DNA of 19,126 bases, taken from positions 1 to 19,126 of the forward strand of contig JABYQS010000531.1 in NCBI GenBank assembly GCA_022592435.1, written 5' to 3'. Under the pieces are notes generated by a model. That model was not told the origin of the DNA and made no database searches. It worked only from the letters and a program-made list of their open reading frames with translations. Both the position numbers and the translations under genes were made by a program. Positions 9,635 to 19,126 of this stretch are shown here, one piece after another (position 1 is the first letter of the stretch; the number at the start of each line of letters is the position of its first letter). This DNA comes from Cerioporus squamosus. Taxonomy: Eukaryota > Basidiomycota > Agaricomycetes > Polyporales > Polyporaceae.

Positions 9635-10178
9635 GCAGGTTGGGAACGACGTTGGGGAGTCTCGTGAGACGCTGCAGGCTCGGAAGCGAATGGACGAGAG
9701 GAGAACGTTGTAATTTGTGAGACGATTGCCAGGTCGTTGTATTATGCTGTATGTACGATGAACTGTTGTAACAGAAAGTCTTTTGCTTGTGCATTTAATT
9801 GTGCGCAGGAGATGTGCGATCCTACTGTACAGCCTCCGTCAGTGGTACTACGCTGGTTCCCTTAACCACATGCCGCTGATCGGATGCTTGACCATCGCAG
9901 ATCTGGAGCGCGGGTACAAGCATGTAGAGCCGAGAGGGCTACACGGTGACGATGCGTGACGAATATGAGTGATTGAGCTCAAGGTTGCGTCAGGTCTCCG
10001 TGTATGTAATGCCTCCGACCACGCGCAATCCGTGCGGAGAGTCGTCCCAAGTAGACGCCGACATCCTCTCGCGGCTCCAGCATGTCGACGCATTCATATT
10101 TCCTCGAGTTCTCCTAGTTAGGTACCTTCAATTCACCTGCATATTACTCAGAGAGTGCTCACCGGCTGTTTTTGCTAG
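9635..10178. other. Spacer between het-C and the HET-domain gene
   Basis: These 544 nt hold the 3' flank of het-C and the upstream region of the HET gene. The last bases before the ATG (gtgctcaccggctgtttttgctag) look like an intron end, with a ctcac branch site and tag acceptor, so a 5' UTR intron may end exactly at the start codon. No further coding exon in a compatible frame is visible. Confidence 0.5.
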
Positions 10179-11575
10179 ATGTGGCTCCTCGATACGTGGG
10201 CGATCGACCTGCTTTGGGTGTCCGGCGCCACCGAGGAACGCTACGCCATCCTCTCGCATGTTTGGGACAGTCTACTAGGCGAGGACACCTTCCAGGTAAT
10301 CAAATATCTATCTACATTGGGAAGAACGTTTTCCTGTTCGAAATACTGAGCATCGCACAGGACATACAGGGCATCCGCAAAGACATTCGCCGAGATATGT
10401 ACGGTACCGTTGGAGGCAACCGCAACTCCTCTTCTTCCTGGCAAGACCACCGATTCCGAAAAAAGACTCGAGACTTCTGCGCGTTCGCTCATGCCCAAGG
10501 ACATCGCTACGTCTGGATGGACACATGCTGCATCAACCGGACGAATGCGGCCGAGCTCTCCGACTCCATCAACGGGATGCTCAAGTGGTACGCGCAAGCC
10601 GATGTGTGCTATGCCTTCCTGTGGGACGTGACCTCGATGGAGGACCCTCGCACGGCGGTCTCGACGTTCCGCAGGGCCCGGTGGTTCACAAGGAGCTGGA
10701 CGTTGCAGGAGCTGATCGCGCCACGGAACGTCGTCTTCCTCTCCAAGAGGTGGGAGATACTGGGCACGAAGGAGTCTCTTGCAAATCTCGTCGAAGAGAT
10801 CACAGGCGTACCCGCCGACATCTTCCTGCACCGCACGCCCCTCGACTCCGTCAGCGTTGCCCGCCGGATGTCCTGGGCGGCGCCCCGCAGGGCGACACTC
10901 GTCGAGGACGAGGCCTACTCCTTGATGGGCCTCTTCGGAGTTAGCATGCCTGCGATATACGGCGTCGGGAGGCAGGCCTTCATACGGCTCCAGCAGCAGA
11001 TCTTCGCGCGTAACCCGGACCACAGCATCTTCGCGTGGGGCGGCATCCTCGAGTGGGAGAACATCACGTACGCACGCTGGGAGCTTCCTTGGGCCGCCAC
11101 CAGCCGCAGCACGCACGAGCGGCCCGAACCGCAGCTCTTCGCAGGCAGCCCGGTCGAGTTTGGGCGCAGCTCCGCGGGGGTTTCTACGGTTGGTGTCGAG
11201 ACGCTTGCTGAGCGGCTCGGGATCCTACCAGTGGAGGGGTTAGATGGCACTCCCGCCGAGCTTACCTTGACAGATGTAGGAGTCCGTGCACGACTGCCGC
11301 TGCTCTGCTTCAGGGTGTACGAGAGGCAGACGGGCTCCTCGCGTCTGTACTACCTGGCGGTACTGGCCTGTGAAGACGGCGCGGGACGTCTGATGTCCCT
11401 GCTCCTCTGTGACCACGGCAGTCGCGAATTCTCGGTCGATAGGTTGTGGCAGTTCAGGACGTTGTACCGTGACTGGGAGGTCCGTGTGGTAGCGCTGCCG
11501 GTGTCAGCGATCTCGAGTGCTGGCATGTCAACCATGGTGGACTTCCACCTACTCCAGTCACCAAGAAAAATATAG
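10179..11575 (+). CDS. HET-domain (heterokaryon incompatibility) protein
   Basis: HET-domain proteins trigger programmed cell death after non-self recognition in ascomycetes; their roles in basidiomycetes are little known. Exons are 10179-10295 and 10361-11575, with one 65-nt phase-0 intron, giving 443 aa. HET signatures appear in order: RYAILSHVWD (residues 21-30), YVWMDTCCINRTNAAELSDS (89-108), WYAQADVCYAFLWDV (115-129), RWFTRSWTLQELIAP (146-160). They are followed by the usual post-HET block with RRMSW, VEDEAYSLMGLFGVSMPAIY (220-239) and FAW. The usual YGEG after that block is YGVG here. No NACHT, WD40 or ankyrin partner is attached; the last 170 residues or so are unrecognised. The start at 10179 fits the common opening (M-x-LLDT). 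The gene lies 544 nt downstream of het-C on the same strand and has a single intron, unlike its intron-rich neighbours. It could be a pin-c-like partner of het-C, which is inference. Confidence 0.95.
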
Positions 11576-11886
11576 CAGAGAGTTCTCGCACGTACTCATA
11601 GTTAAAGCAATGGGTGGGTACGAAGGAAGACAACAACCGTCTCGCCAGGTCTCGCCATCCCGTACCTTGCGCGCTCGATGCAATAAATACCCGAGTTAAT
11701 TTGGCCTCGATTACATAAGCTGGCCCTTGATGTTTTTCGCGCGTGCTCGACGTCGTCTTGCGTTCTCTCCGCGTCGTGCCCGACAGTGAGCTCGTCCTCG
11801 ACGCGGTATATACCACCCACGACGCGCGTCTCAAGCCCATCCGACACCCGGACCCCCACTTTCCTTTCATTCCCGCTGTTCCCGCC
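11576..11886. promoter_or_regulatory. Spacer with rrm4 promoter
   Basis: These 311 nt separate the HET-domain stop codon from the rrm4 start. The part near the start is rich in C and T. It contains a TATATA hexamer at 11807-11812 (in gcggTATATAccac), 74 nt upstream of the ATG, a plausible TATA box. Nothing else is recognisable. Confidence 0.5.
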
Positions 11887-14800
11887 ATGTCTGACTACGG
11901 CAGCCCACCTCCGGAACCGCGTCCGCAACCCCATCCGTACCTCCACGAACCGCTGCTGTACATCTCGAATCTCCCTCCATTCGTGCGAGACGAAGATCTT
12001 GCTGTTGCGCTCCAGACATGCGCACCGTTCAGGCCCAAGATCACGCGGGATGGGTCGAACAGACCGCTGTCGGGGACGATCGAGTTCAAGTACCTAGAGA
12101 AGGGTGAGTGACTGCTCTGATATATAATGTGGAACGTTTGTCTCGCATGTCGGATTGGAACACCCCGAGGTGGGACTGAGACTACATGGGGACATGGGAT
12201 ATGTCATGCTGCAGGACAAGGCGGACGGTACTGGTGTATGATTGTGGCGGGTTGGGTCCAGTTGGATGCCTGCCATCCCATCGTTGATCCGTGCTTCATC
12301 ACTCTCTACGGTACCGTCTGCCTCATCCGAGGACATGTCCTTGCTGCCGGACAGAGGTCTGACCCTGTGGCCGCATTCTGTACATGTCGCCGGGTCCAAG
12401 TTTCAGTGAAGGTCGCGCAGTCGCCTTGGTCTTCTCCGCATGGAATTCCTATGCCATGGTATCGAGAACTCCTTCTCTGCTCGCCGGAGGCGTATTCCGA
12501 GGACTGGTATCCATGAGCATTCATGGAACCAACGCGAGAAGGGGACCGATGATATGCAGCTCCGTTCGGTCATGCGGGATGAGAGGCAGCCCGGCCTCAA
12601 ATTGCGCGTGCTGAATCTGCTGGTCAGACCTCGAGGGGCCGGTCATATTGAGACCGGCTTCAACCGAGGATTTCCTGTGCTTGCTGCCAGGATCTGGCGA
12701 CTGTGCATCTTCGGACATGTCATAATCCCGCCCGCTTCCATCCCGAGACGTGGTGCAGACTAGGACCTCGCGAGACGGTTGTCTGCAGCAATTCTTCACG
12801 CGCGCGTCTTTACTTACATTCCGTCCCCCGCGGTGCCGACACTATGAGGAGGTTGTATTGAGCCTGGTGTGGTTCTGCAGCGGGCCCCATACTACCCCTA
12901 GCTGGCGTTCGGATTCGTACCGGATTGCGCCTCCCTACATGACAATTTGTTATCGTTCCATCCAACATCGCAGAACAAGTCTCACGACGGGTGCATACCG
13001 GAGATCGCTTCTCCGAACAGAGCTTGCCTCCAAGCATTGCTACGGGACTGTTTGCATGCAAGCAAGCGCCCTCCGAGCCCCCCCACCTATCATGGCGGGT
13101 TCCCTAGCTCGTCTCTTCCTCCCATGTACTTCGCTATGCTGACGGGTCTCCATAGCTGAGAAGGCGCTCGCAACGCTGCAGGGTCGCCCGATCCCCAACA
13201 TGCAGCAGACGGCTCTCCTCACGCTGTCCCCATACCCTTCCACTAACCCTCCCACTCCGCTCCCGCCGCCTAATGCCTCCCCACGACTTGTGAAGCAACT
13301 TCCTCCTGGATTCACGGACTCGCAGCTGTACGACTTGTTCCGCCCGTTTGGCGCTCTGGCGTCCGTACGAACGCAAGCCCCTTTCGGCAAGGATACTGGC
13401 GTTGTTGAGTTCTGGAGAGAAGAGGATGCCCGGGAAGCGGAGGAGTCAATGCACTGCGCTGATGTCGAAGGGCAGAACATTGTCGTGCAAGTATACCAGC
13501 CCAGACGCGCAGGAGCTGCGATTGCAAGCGAGTTCAGCCCGAATGCCCCGTCTTTTGTCCCTACGGGCTCGGTGTTTCCCTATCCCGCTCAGGTATGTCA
13601 CTGGAGACGGTGTATACGGACGGACTGCGATATTCATTGCTCTAGTACTCCCCTCCACGCCCCGCACCATACCCTGGCCGCTCTCCTGTGCGTTCTCCCG
13701 TATTCATACATGGCCCCGGACAGCAAGTTCAGTTGGCACCGATGAGTGGTCCGGGATCCACCAGTCACAGCGGTCTCATCGATCCCTGCAATCTCTTCAT
13801 CAAAGTAAGCCCTCATGGTCCGAAATACGTATGTGAAGCTCACAATGTCTGCAGAACCTGGATACATCTATCGACTCGAACGGGTTGTTCTCGCACTTCC
13901 GTCAGGTACGCACAAGATTGTCTTCGCGCAGACGGCTGAGTCACTCAACTGCCGTACCTTGTATGTAGTATGGACAAATCGTCAGGTTGGTGGCCTCTCA
14001 ATCATGCGTTCCATCCGATTCTTCTGACCATTCGCAGTGCCCGTGTCATGCGTAACGAGCAGGGGGAGAGTCGAGGCTTGGCTTTGTGTCCTACCAGACT
14101 CCGGATCAGGGTGTGTTTCGTTCGTGCGTCTCAAGAGGATGTGTTCAATTGATGCAATATTTCCCATAGCTGCGGCGGCGATGAACGCGATGAACGGCGT
14201 CACCATTGGGTCGAAGCAGCTCGTGGTCCGTCTGCATGAGCCCAAGCAACTCCGCCAGGAGAAGCTCGCTCAACGCTTTAGCGGCCACAACGGTCATCCT
14301 CGCAGCAGCAGTGGTGCGACGAGCCCGACTGCGAGTGAAGCGGGCGAGAGCTATGCCGGATGGCCTAGTCCAAGCAGTCACCCCGCTGTCCTCGGTTCGC
14401 CGGTCATGAGCGTCCACGAGCGATCGGACAACAGGGCACGCCGCAGCTCCGGCAGCTTCTACCATGTAGGTACCTTCGAATATCTCGAACCTATCAAGTC
14501 GCCTAACGTATCTGAAAGGCCGCTCTTGCCGGTACGCTTAATCTGCCCATGCGTTACGACGATCTCTCTGCCCTTTCCCCTGTGGTCCGCAAGGAGGTCC
14601 TCACAGGCGAGTTGAGCAGACGCATCAAAGGCATGGACGTTGTTTCTGGGGATGACTTGGACTCCGTCGTCAATGCTATCGTCGGGCTCTCTTTGAGCGA
14701 GGTCGTGCAGGGCGTCCACGATCCTGCAAAGCTTGCCGAGCAAGTGCAATTCGCGAAGAAGTCGCTGGGTCTGCCGCACTCCTCGAAGTCGCCGTCGCCT

Positions 14801-15763
14801 TCGCCTGCGGCGTCCCAAGACTCCCGGCTACTCGACAGTGGTGCGCCGAATGCCACCGCCTCCGCTCCCGACCACCCTTCCACTCCCCTGTCGATGCCCG
14901 CCACACTGTCCACACCTCCAAGGACGGAGTCTCCTTCTGGGTCGCTCGGGCCTCAGTCTGAGCGTGACCGCATGTTCGCTGCAGTGTCTAAGCTCGAGTC
15001 TGCACAAATTGCGGATCTTACCGACCTGCTCATGTCGCTGCCTAAGCGAGAGCGCGCCTTGTGCTTGTTCAACGTCGAGGTTCTCCGTGCGAAGATCGCC
15101 GACGCGAAGCTCGTACTCGAGGTCGACGATACGGAGGAGCAAACCCCTGCTATATCGACCGTCCCCGTTCCGCAGACGCCTCAGCAGCGCAAGGTGTCGA
15201 CGTCGTTCGACTCGCCACAGACTCCGGACTTGTCTTCTCGCGGACCGAGTGCGGCTGCAAGTCCCACCCCTGCTACGCCCAATGCACCTTCAGGAGGTTC
15301 GCAGGTGTACACGATCGCTTCGTTGGCACGCCTGCCGGCATCTGAGATCATCAGACTTGCCAACTCGTCGTCTGCAACAGGCCTCCCTCTCCCTAAGCCT
15401 GATCCAATGGTTGTGAAGGCCACGGACGAGTTCATTGACAGCTTGCTCGACAAACCTATGAACCAGCAGAAGCAACAGCTTGGTGATAAGTTGTACGTGT
15501 GATCCCTCGGTTACCGTCGGTGTCTGAGCTAATATATGTCGCTGCAGGTGGCGTGTCGTGAAGGCGTTCGGAATTAAGGGCGCGGTAAGTCCTGCATCTG
15601 TCGTCTGCCAATGGATAGCAGACGCTCATGTCACCGATAGCCCAAGATCACAATTGCGCTTCTGGACCAGGATGACCTCCGTCCTCTCGCACACTTGATG
15701 AACAGCTACCCCACCGTTTTGAAGGAGAAGGCCCTCCTCGTTCAAGCCTCGCAAAGCAAGTAA
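11887..15763 (+). CDS. rrm4: Rrm4-like endosomal mRNA-transport protein (3 RRM, MLLE repeats)
   Basis: In Ustilago maydis, Rrm4 (792 aa) carries mRNAs on early endosomes along microtubules and binds the adaptor Upa1 through C-terminal MLLE domains. Exons: 11887-12103, 13156-13592, 13646-13804, 13855-13905, 13969-13985, 14038-14110, 14170-14465, 14519-15492, 15548-15584, 15641-15763, giving about 794 aa. RRM1 covers about 22-98 (LLYISNLPP), RRM2 about 116-188 (RLVKQLPPGFTDSQLYDLF), and RRM3 about 266-343 (NLFIKNLDTSI). A low-complexity spacer is followed by three MLLE-like helical regions near 434-500, 565-620 and 710-790, the last with LGDKLWRVVKAFGI and LMNSYPTVLKEKALL. Intron 1 is 1052 nt. 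One base is missing in RRM3 RNP1: cgaggcttggctttgtg near 14073-14089 would need a third T to encode RGFGFV. RNA binding and endosomal transport are inferred from the Ustilago protein. Confidence 0.92.
12104..13155 (+). other. Very long first intron of rrm4 (1052 nt)
   Basis: The donor g|gtgagt is at 12104 and the acceptor gtctccatag ends at 13155, with a CTGAC branch-point match (tatgctgacggg) about 15 nt before the acceptor. The flanking exons join in phase 1 within RRM1 (IEFKYLEK|AEKALATLQG), so no coding exon is missing. Open frames of 70-130 codons exist on both strands, including minus-strand frames at 12799-12521 and 12524-12306, but none has a recognisable domain. A short hairpin, TCCATGAgcatTCATGGA, lies near 12510-12527. 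Confidence 0.85.
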
Positions 15764-16608
15764 TCAAGGTAGCTGTTGTCTGCTCTATATCCATAGCCTT
15801 GTCTCTCGTACGCCCTTTTTCCCACTCTACTGGCATACCAATTGGGAGCGTCTTCGACGCATGCGCGTTCACGTCCAGCTCTTTGAATATAGCCCTCTGC
15901 TCCATATTCCCCGTCTTCCAGGATATATTCCCTTCCCGTCTGTACCGAGGTGCCTCGTATGCCGGAGAAGATCCCCAATTGATTCCCCCATTGCTTCTCG
16001 TAATTCTGCATCGCGTTCTCGCCCTCAATTCTCAATCCCCCACTTGCCCACAGTCCCTCTATTGTCTAATGGAATATCTTCCGTCCCGTCCCCGATACAT
16101 ACTACACGTTGCGACCATGTTTGTTTTGCCTTGTCACATTGATCTCCCCGCTTCACGTACATCTCTCTACGACCTTCATGATGAGCCCCCCGCACCATTG
16201 CTTTTTGCCTCTAGTCTTCTGCCGTACCTATCATTGTACCCGCGACCCCGAAGAATGAAGAATAACGTGGTCGTCGTAATTCGAGAAGGGGGCCGCGATG
16301 GTGGAGGACCCTGAAGGTGCGGTGACCTGCTATAGTACTTCGCCTTTCAGGCTACCTGATCCCACGTCCGCCTCGTTGATACTTGGACAGAATGACCGCC
16401 AAGATAGCGGAAGCTACATGGCTTCGTTACAGGAAGAGCCACCATATTGGTCAAGCGAAGAATCGAGAGTGTTCAGTATCGTATGTAGAGGACCACTAGC
16501 CCACGTCCGTCGAGCAGCGACTACGTAGCATTGGTCGAGTGACCCCAGGTGCACTTCTTGATGATTAGGCTGGCCTTGTCGAGACTCCAAATGTTCTCCA
16601 CATACATC
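15764..16608. other. Tail-to-tail intergenic region, rrm4 / MFS transporter
   Basis: The genes converge on this 845-nt stretch, which should hold both 3' untranslated regions. The rrm4-proximal two thirds is strongly pyrimidine-rich on the plus strand. An open frame of 171 codons (15799-16314) lies here but has no recognisable domain and looks like a by-product of the composition. Confidence 0.55.
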
Positions 16609-18807
16609 TCATGGTGTATAGCGGAAGTCGGCCGCCTGGTGGGAAAGTGCTGAATTAAGAGATCTCATTCGGAACACTCGTTGAGGTACTTAGGCTCACC
16701 TTGTCTGACAATTGTGAAGTATCCACCACGGCATCTGGATCCACTTGCCCGTGTTTCCTGTCTCTCCTCCTGTTCTCGAGTCGATATGAGACCTGATTTG
16801 AACGTATGAACTTTCAAGGCTTCTCTGCCAAAAATAGTTTACACTCACTGTGAGCACGAGCGCGACGACCGCCGCAAGAATATCCAATGCGCAGTTCACC
16901 GAGAAGCCGGTTCTGAGGGCCATGCATCAGATCTATGGACGGCTGGAGAGAGAGGGGAGGAAGGACGTACATGTAGCGAGGCCCTTCAGTTAACGGGTAC
17001 AGGTGTGACCCGAGGACTGCGCCGCATTGGCCGATGACCATGTACAGCGGTATCCCTGTGGCTCTCTTCGTCTCGGACCCCAAGTTGTGAGCGACTGCAC
17101 GCCGAATCAACAGGTGGTTCGTGCGAAGGCGAGGTAGTGATCGTGCTTACACCATGCGATGATTGCATTGTTCACTGTGTAGGTCCCGCTGGTGATCCAG
17201 AACGTGGCGAAGTACCGGACGTGGTTGTTCGTCACCGTTAGAAGCATCCTGGACGTGAAGGCATGAAGGATGAGCCTATGACACTGACACCTATGCAACA
17301 GACTTACACGTAGCCTACGGCTCCCATTAGAGAACCCGCTGCCACGAACGGACCGCGACTCTGCAGCCTGTCGGTCATGTACGCGGTTATGCCGAGGATG
17401 GTAGCCGCAACGGCGTATGGTGGTATGGTCAGGAGCTGTGCTATTGCGTTCGCTACGGAACCCAAAAGTGTCAGCACTTAGTGTCTCCTCCACGAGGTCA
17501 CGGCGAAGGACGTACTGAACCCGAACGTGGTGATGATGGTGGGTAGGAAGGCCGATATCGAGCCGAACGCGCAGTTGGAGGCGAAGTATATCACGCCGGC
17601 GGCATATATCTGGGAAGAGGCTCAACATCTCAGGACGAATGATCGTCCACCTTGAGACACACTTACTCGCCAGTCTTTGAAAGCCATGACAATGTGCCCT
17701 GCATGTCCAACAGGGTGTCAGTGGATCGAGGACCAAACGAGACTGGGAGGAAGGAGAGGACGGCACCCTTCTGAAGCACTCGGCCCGTGTCAGCCTTGAT
17801 ACCTCGGTTCGTGCGCTCCAGAGCAATCTTGCGTTCTTCCTCGTCCAAGATGTTCGTTTCCTCCGGACGGTCCGGAAGCAGGACGATAGCGGCGAGACCG
17901 AGCAGGATGGACGGGATGCCCTCGATGATGAACAGCACTCTCCAAGGCGCGATCGCCGTGCGGGCGTGCTGGATACCGAAAGCGAGTAAGCCGCCGAATG
18001 CGCCCGCTACGGCGGCGAACCCTCCGTATGTCGCCAGACGCATCCCGATCTCTTGGCGCGTGTAGAAGAGGGCTGAAGGATGACGGACGCGAGAAGTCAA
18101 GAGTGCACCTCATGGTGGTCTCATCGCGCATTTTGGTCGACGTACACATGTAGAACGGCACACCCGGGCTAAGGCGGCCTCGAAAACACCCAATGCGATC
18201 CGAGCGACTAGGAGACCTGGGAAGTTGAACGCTGTGGCCTGCGAAGCACGATCAGCATGTGGGCTACAGTTCGGCAGATGAGACAGCTTACCATGAGCGC
18301 GGAGCAAAGTCCCCAGGCCACCGCGGCGCATCCGAACCAGAGGCGTGGCGGGCAGAGCTTGGACAGGATGATGGCGGGTACTGGACATAGAATCTGGGTA
18401 CGGTCGCATTCTGTCAACTCCGAAGAAGAGGAACGGACGGGAACCTCACGTAAGGGAAGTAGAAGGCCGAGTTCACCCAGTCGTACAGAACCCCGGTCGG
18501 ATCCCCGCCCAGGATGTCTTGAGGCAGTCCTTGCAGGCGAGCGTTGCCTAGGTTAATCCTGTCCAGGTCTGCATATCATGGCCAGGATCAGTCGTATGGA
18601 TCGGGGCCATGAAAACGAGGCAGACGTACATGCGAAGAGATACAGCAAGCAGACCAGGGGCATGATGCGCATGTCCAGCTTCCTGACCAGACGTCGCTCA
18701 CTCGCTCCTGCAAGCGAGGTTGGTTCCGCATCGGTGCCGGCAGTGACCGGACTCTCGGGAGGTTCGGACTCGACGACGGAGATCCCATGCTTCTCGTCGA
18801 CTGACAT
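16609..18807 (-). CDS. MFS transporter, anion:cation symporter type (Dal5/Tna1-like)
   Basis: This is a 12-helix plasma-membrane carrier of the fungal allantoate/nicotinate/pantothenate permease group; its substrate cannot be read from sequence. Exons: 18807-18630, 18568-18450, 18393-18292, 18238-18146, 18072-17767, 17698-17667, 17609-17516, 17452-17308, 17248-17151, 17094-16971, 16912-16849, 16792-16700, 16635-16609, giving about 491 aa. Family features: a hydrophilic N-terminus, then LLYLFAYLDRINLGNARLQG spanning helix 1, LPDRPEETNILDEEER in the central loop, helix-rich C-half segments (IYAAGVIYFASNCAFGSISA, FWITSGTYTVNNAIIAWFAH), and a tail with DTSQLSDKAADFRYTP, typical of the group. One base is missing near 18163-18168: gccttagcccgggtgtgccg breaks the frame inside EAAL(A/G)PGVPFYM, where one more base in the C or G run restores it. 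The ATG at 18807 is preferred because 18810 is GTG. Confidence 0.94.
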
Positions 18808-19126
18808 CACTCCGCGGGTACGAGAGAGCGGGTCGCGCTAGGCAGGGGTTCACTCAGGCTCTTATACAGCATATTGAATCCTGAAGCTGCGAGGTGGCGA
18901 TCAGTTGACATCGGCGAGCCTGTTTCGTGGGGAGCTTACCGTGGAGAGAAGACGACTGGGAGCGATGCATTCGGGTCGCAGTGAGTCTCGGTGGCGTGAG
19001 TGAAGGATACGAACCTTGCCCCGCTGGCGCCGAGCCTCGAGCGGGAGCGGGAGACCGAGAGAACGCTTTGCGGAACTTCGAACGTTTGTGCACATGTGAG
19101 ATTATTCTCATCGTCATCACTGTGCT
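18808..19126. promoter_or_regulatory. Upstream region of the MFS gene
   Basis: This is 319 nt to the window edge. The minus strand reads TATAAG at 18866-18861, about 54 nt before the start codon, a plausible TATA box. Short open frames on the minus strand show no domain and do not splice into the transporter. Confidence 0.45.

Noticed and set aside
8691..9713. 340-codon open frame on the plus strand
   Set aside because: It overlaps the het-C C-terminus in another frame and is Arg/Ser/Thr-rich with no domain. The het-C frame is fixed by splice phases and family motifs.
10241..11116. 291-codon open frame on the minus strand
   Set aside because: It is a shadow of the HET-domain exon, produced by GC-rich codon use; it shows no domain.
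12510..12527. Hairpin TCCATGAgcatTCATGGA
   Set aside because: A 7-bp stem is short enough to occur by chance in a 1-kb intron. I saw no related copies or terminal repeats.
12094..12799. Nested antisense gene in the long rrm4 intron
   Set aside because: The minus-strand frames look mildly coding-like, but I could not join them with convincing splice sites and one begins at TTG rather than ATG. I kept this only as a possibility under the long-intron finding.
15799..16314. 171-codon plus-strand frame after rrm4
   Set aside because: It lies in a pyrimidine-rich stretch that should be 3' UTR, has no recognisable motif, and no upstream context fits a gene.

Overview
The window reads as a filamentous basidiomycete chromosome, most likely an Agaricomycete. 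It is GC-rich, its genes are cut by many introns of about 45-65 nt with GT...CTNAC...AG signals, and it carries a sterol C24-methyltransferase, a HET-C protein, a HET-domain protein and an Rrm4-type endosomal RNA carrier. All gene models were built by hand from the nucleotide sequence by matching splice phases and family motifs; no database search was run.

Layout, left to right. Positions 1-796 hold nothing recognisable. ERG6 (sterol 24-C-methyltransferase, minus, 797-2648) is followed by an 865-nt spacer with a decayed duplication. Next is a G3BP/Nxt3-like protein with NTF2, linker, RRM and RGG parts (minus, 3514-5702). It is divergent from het-C (plus, 6098-9634, about 22 exons), and the two share a 395-nt promoter region with a perfect CRE octamer and a CCAAT box. 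After a 544-nt gap comes a HET-domain protein (plus, 10179-11575), then rrm4 (plus, 11887-15763; three RRMs and three MLLE-like regions, about 794 aa). Last, tail to tail with rrm4, is an MFS transporter of the anion:cation symporter type (minus, 16609-18807, 13 exons). Positions 18808-19126 are its upstream region.

The most interesting point is the head-to-tail pairing of het-C with a HET-domain gene. In Neurospora crassa, het-c and the neighbouring HET-domain gene pin-c act together in non-self recognition. The arrangement here could be a basidiomycete counterpart, but that is inference from gene content and order. The other genes are housekeeping or transport genes with no clear link to the pair.

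Two technical patterns matter to anyone using these models. First, four of the six genes (ERG6, the G3BP-like gene, rrm4, MFS) each need exactly one extra base, at or beside a short homopolymer, to restore a conserved frame. This points to under-called homopolymers in the consensus rather than four decaying genes. Second, three genes carry very long first introns (590, 709 and 1052 nt), while nearly all other introns in the window are about 45-75 nt.
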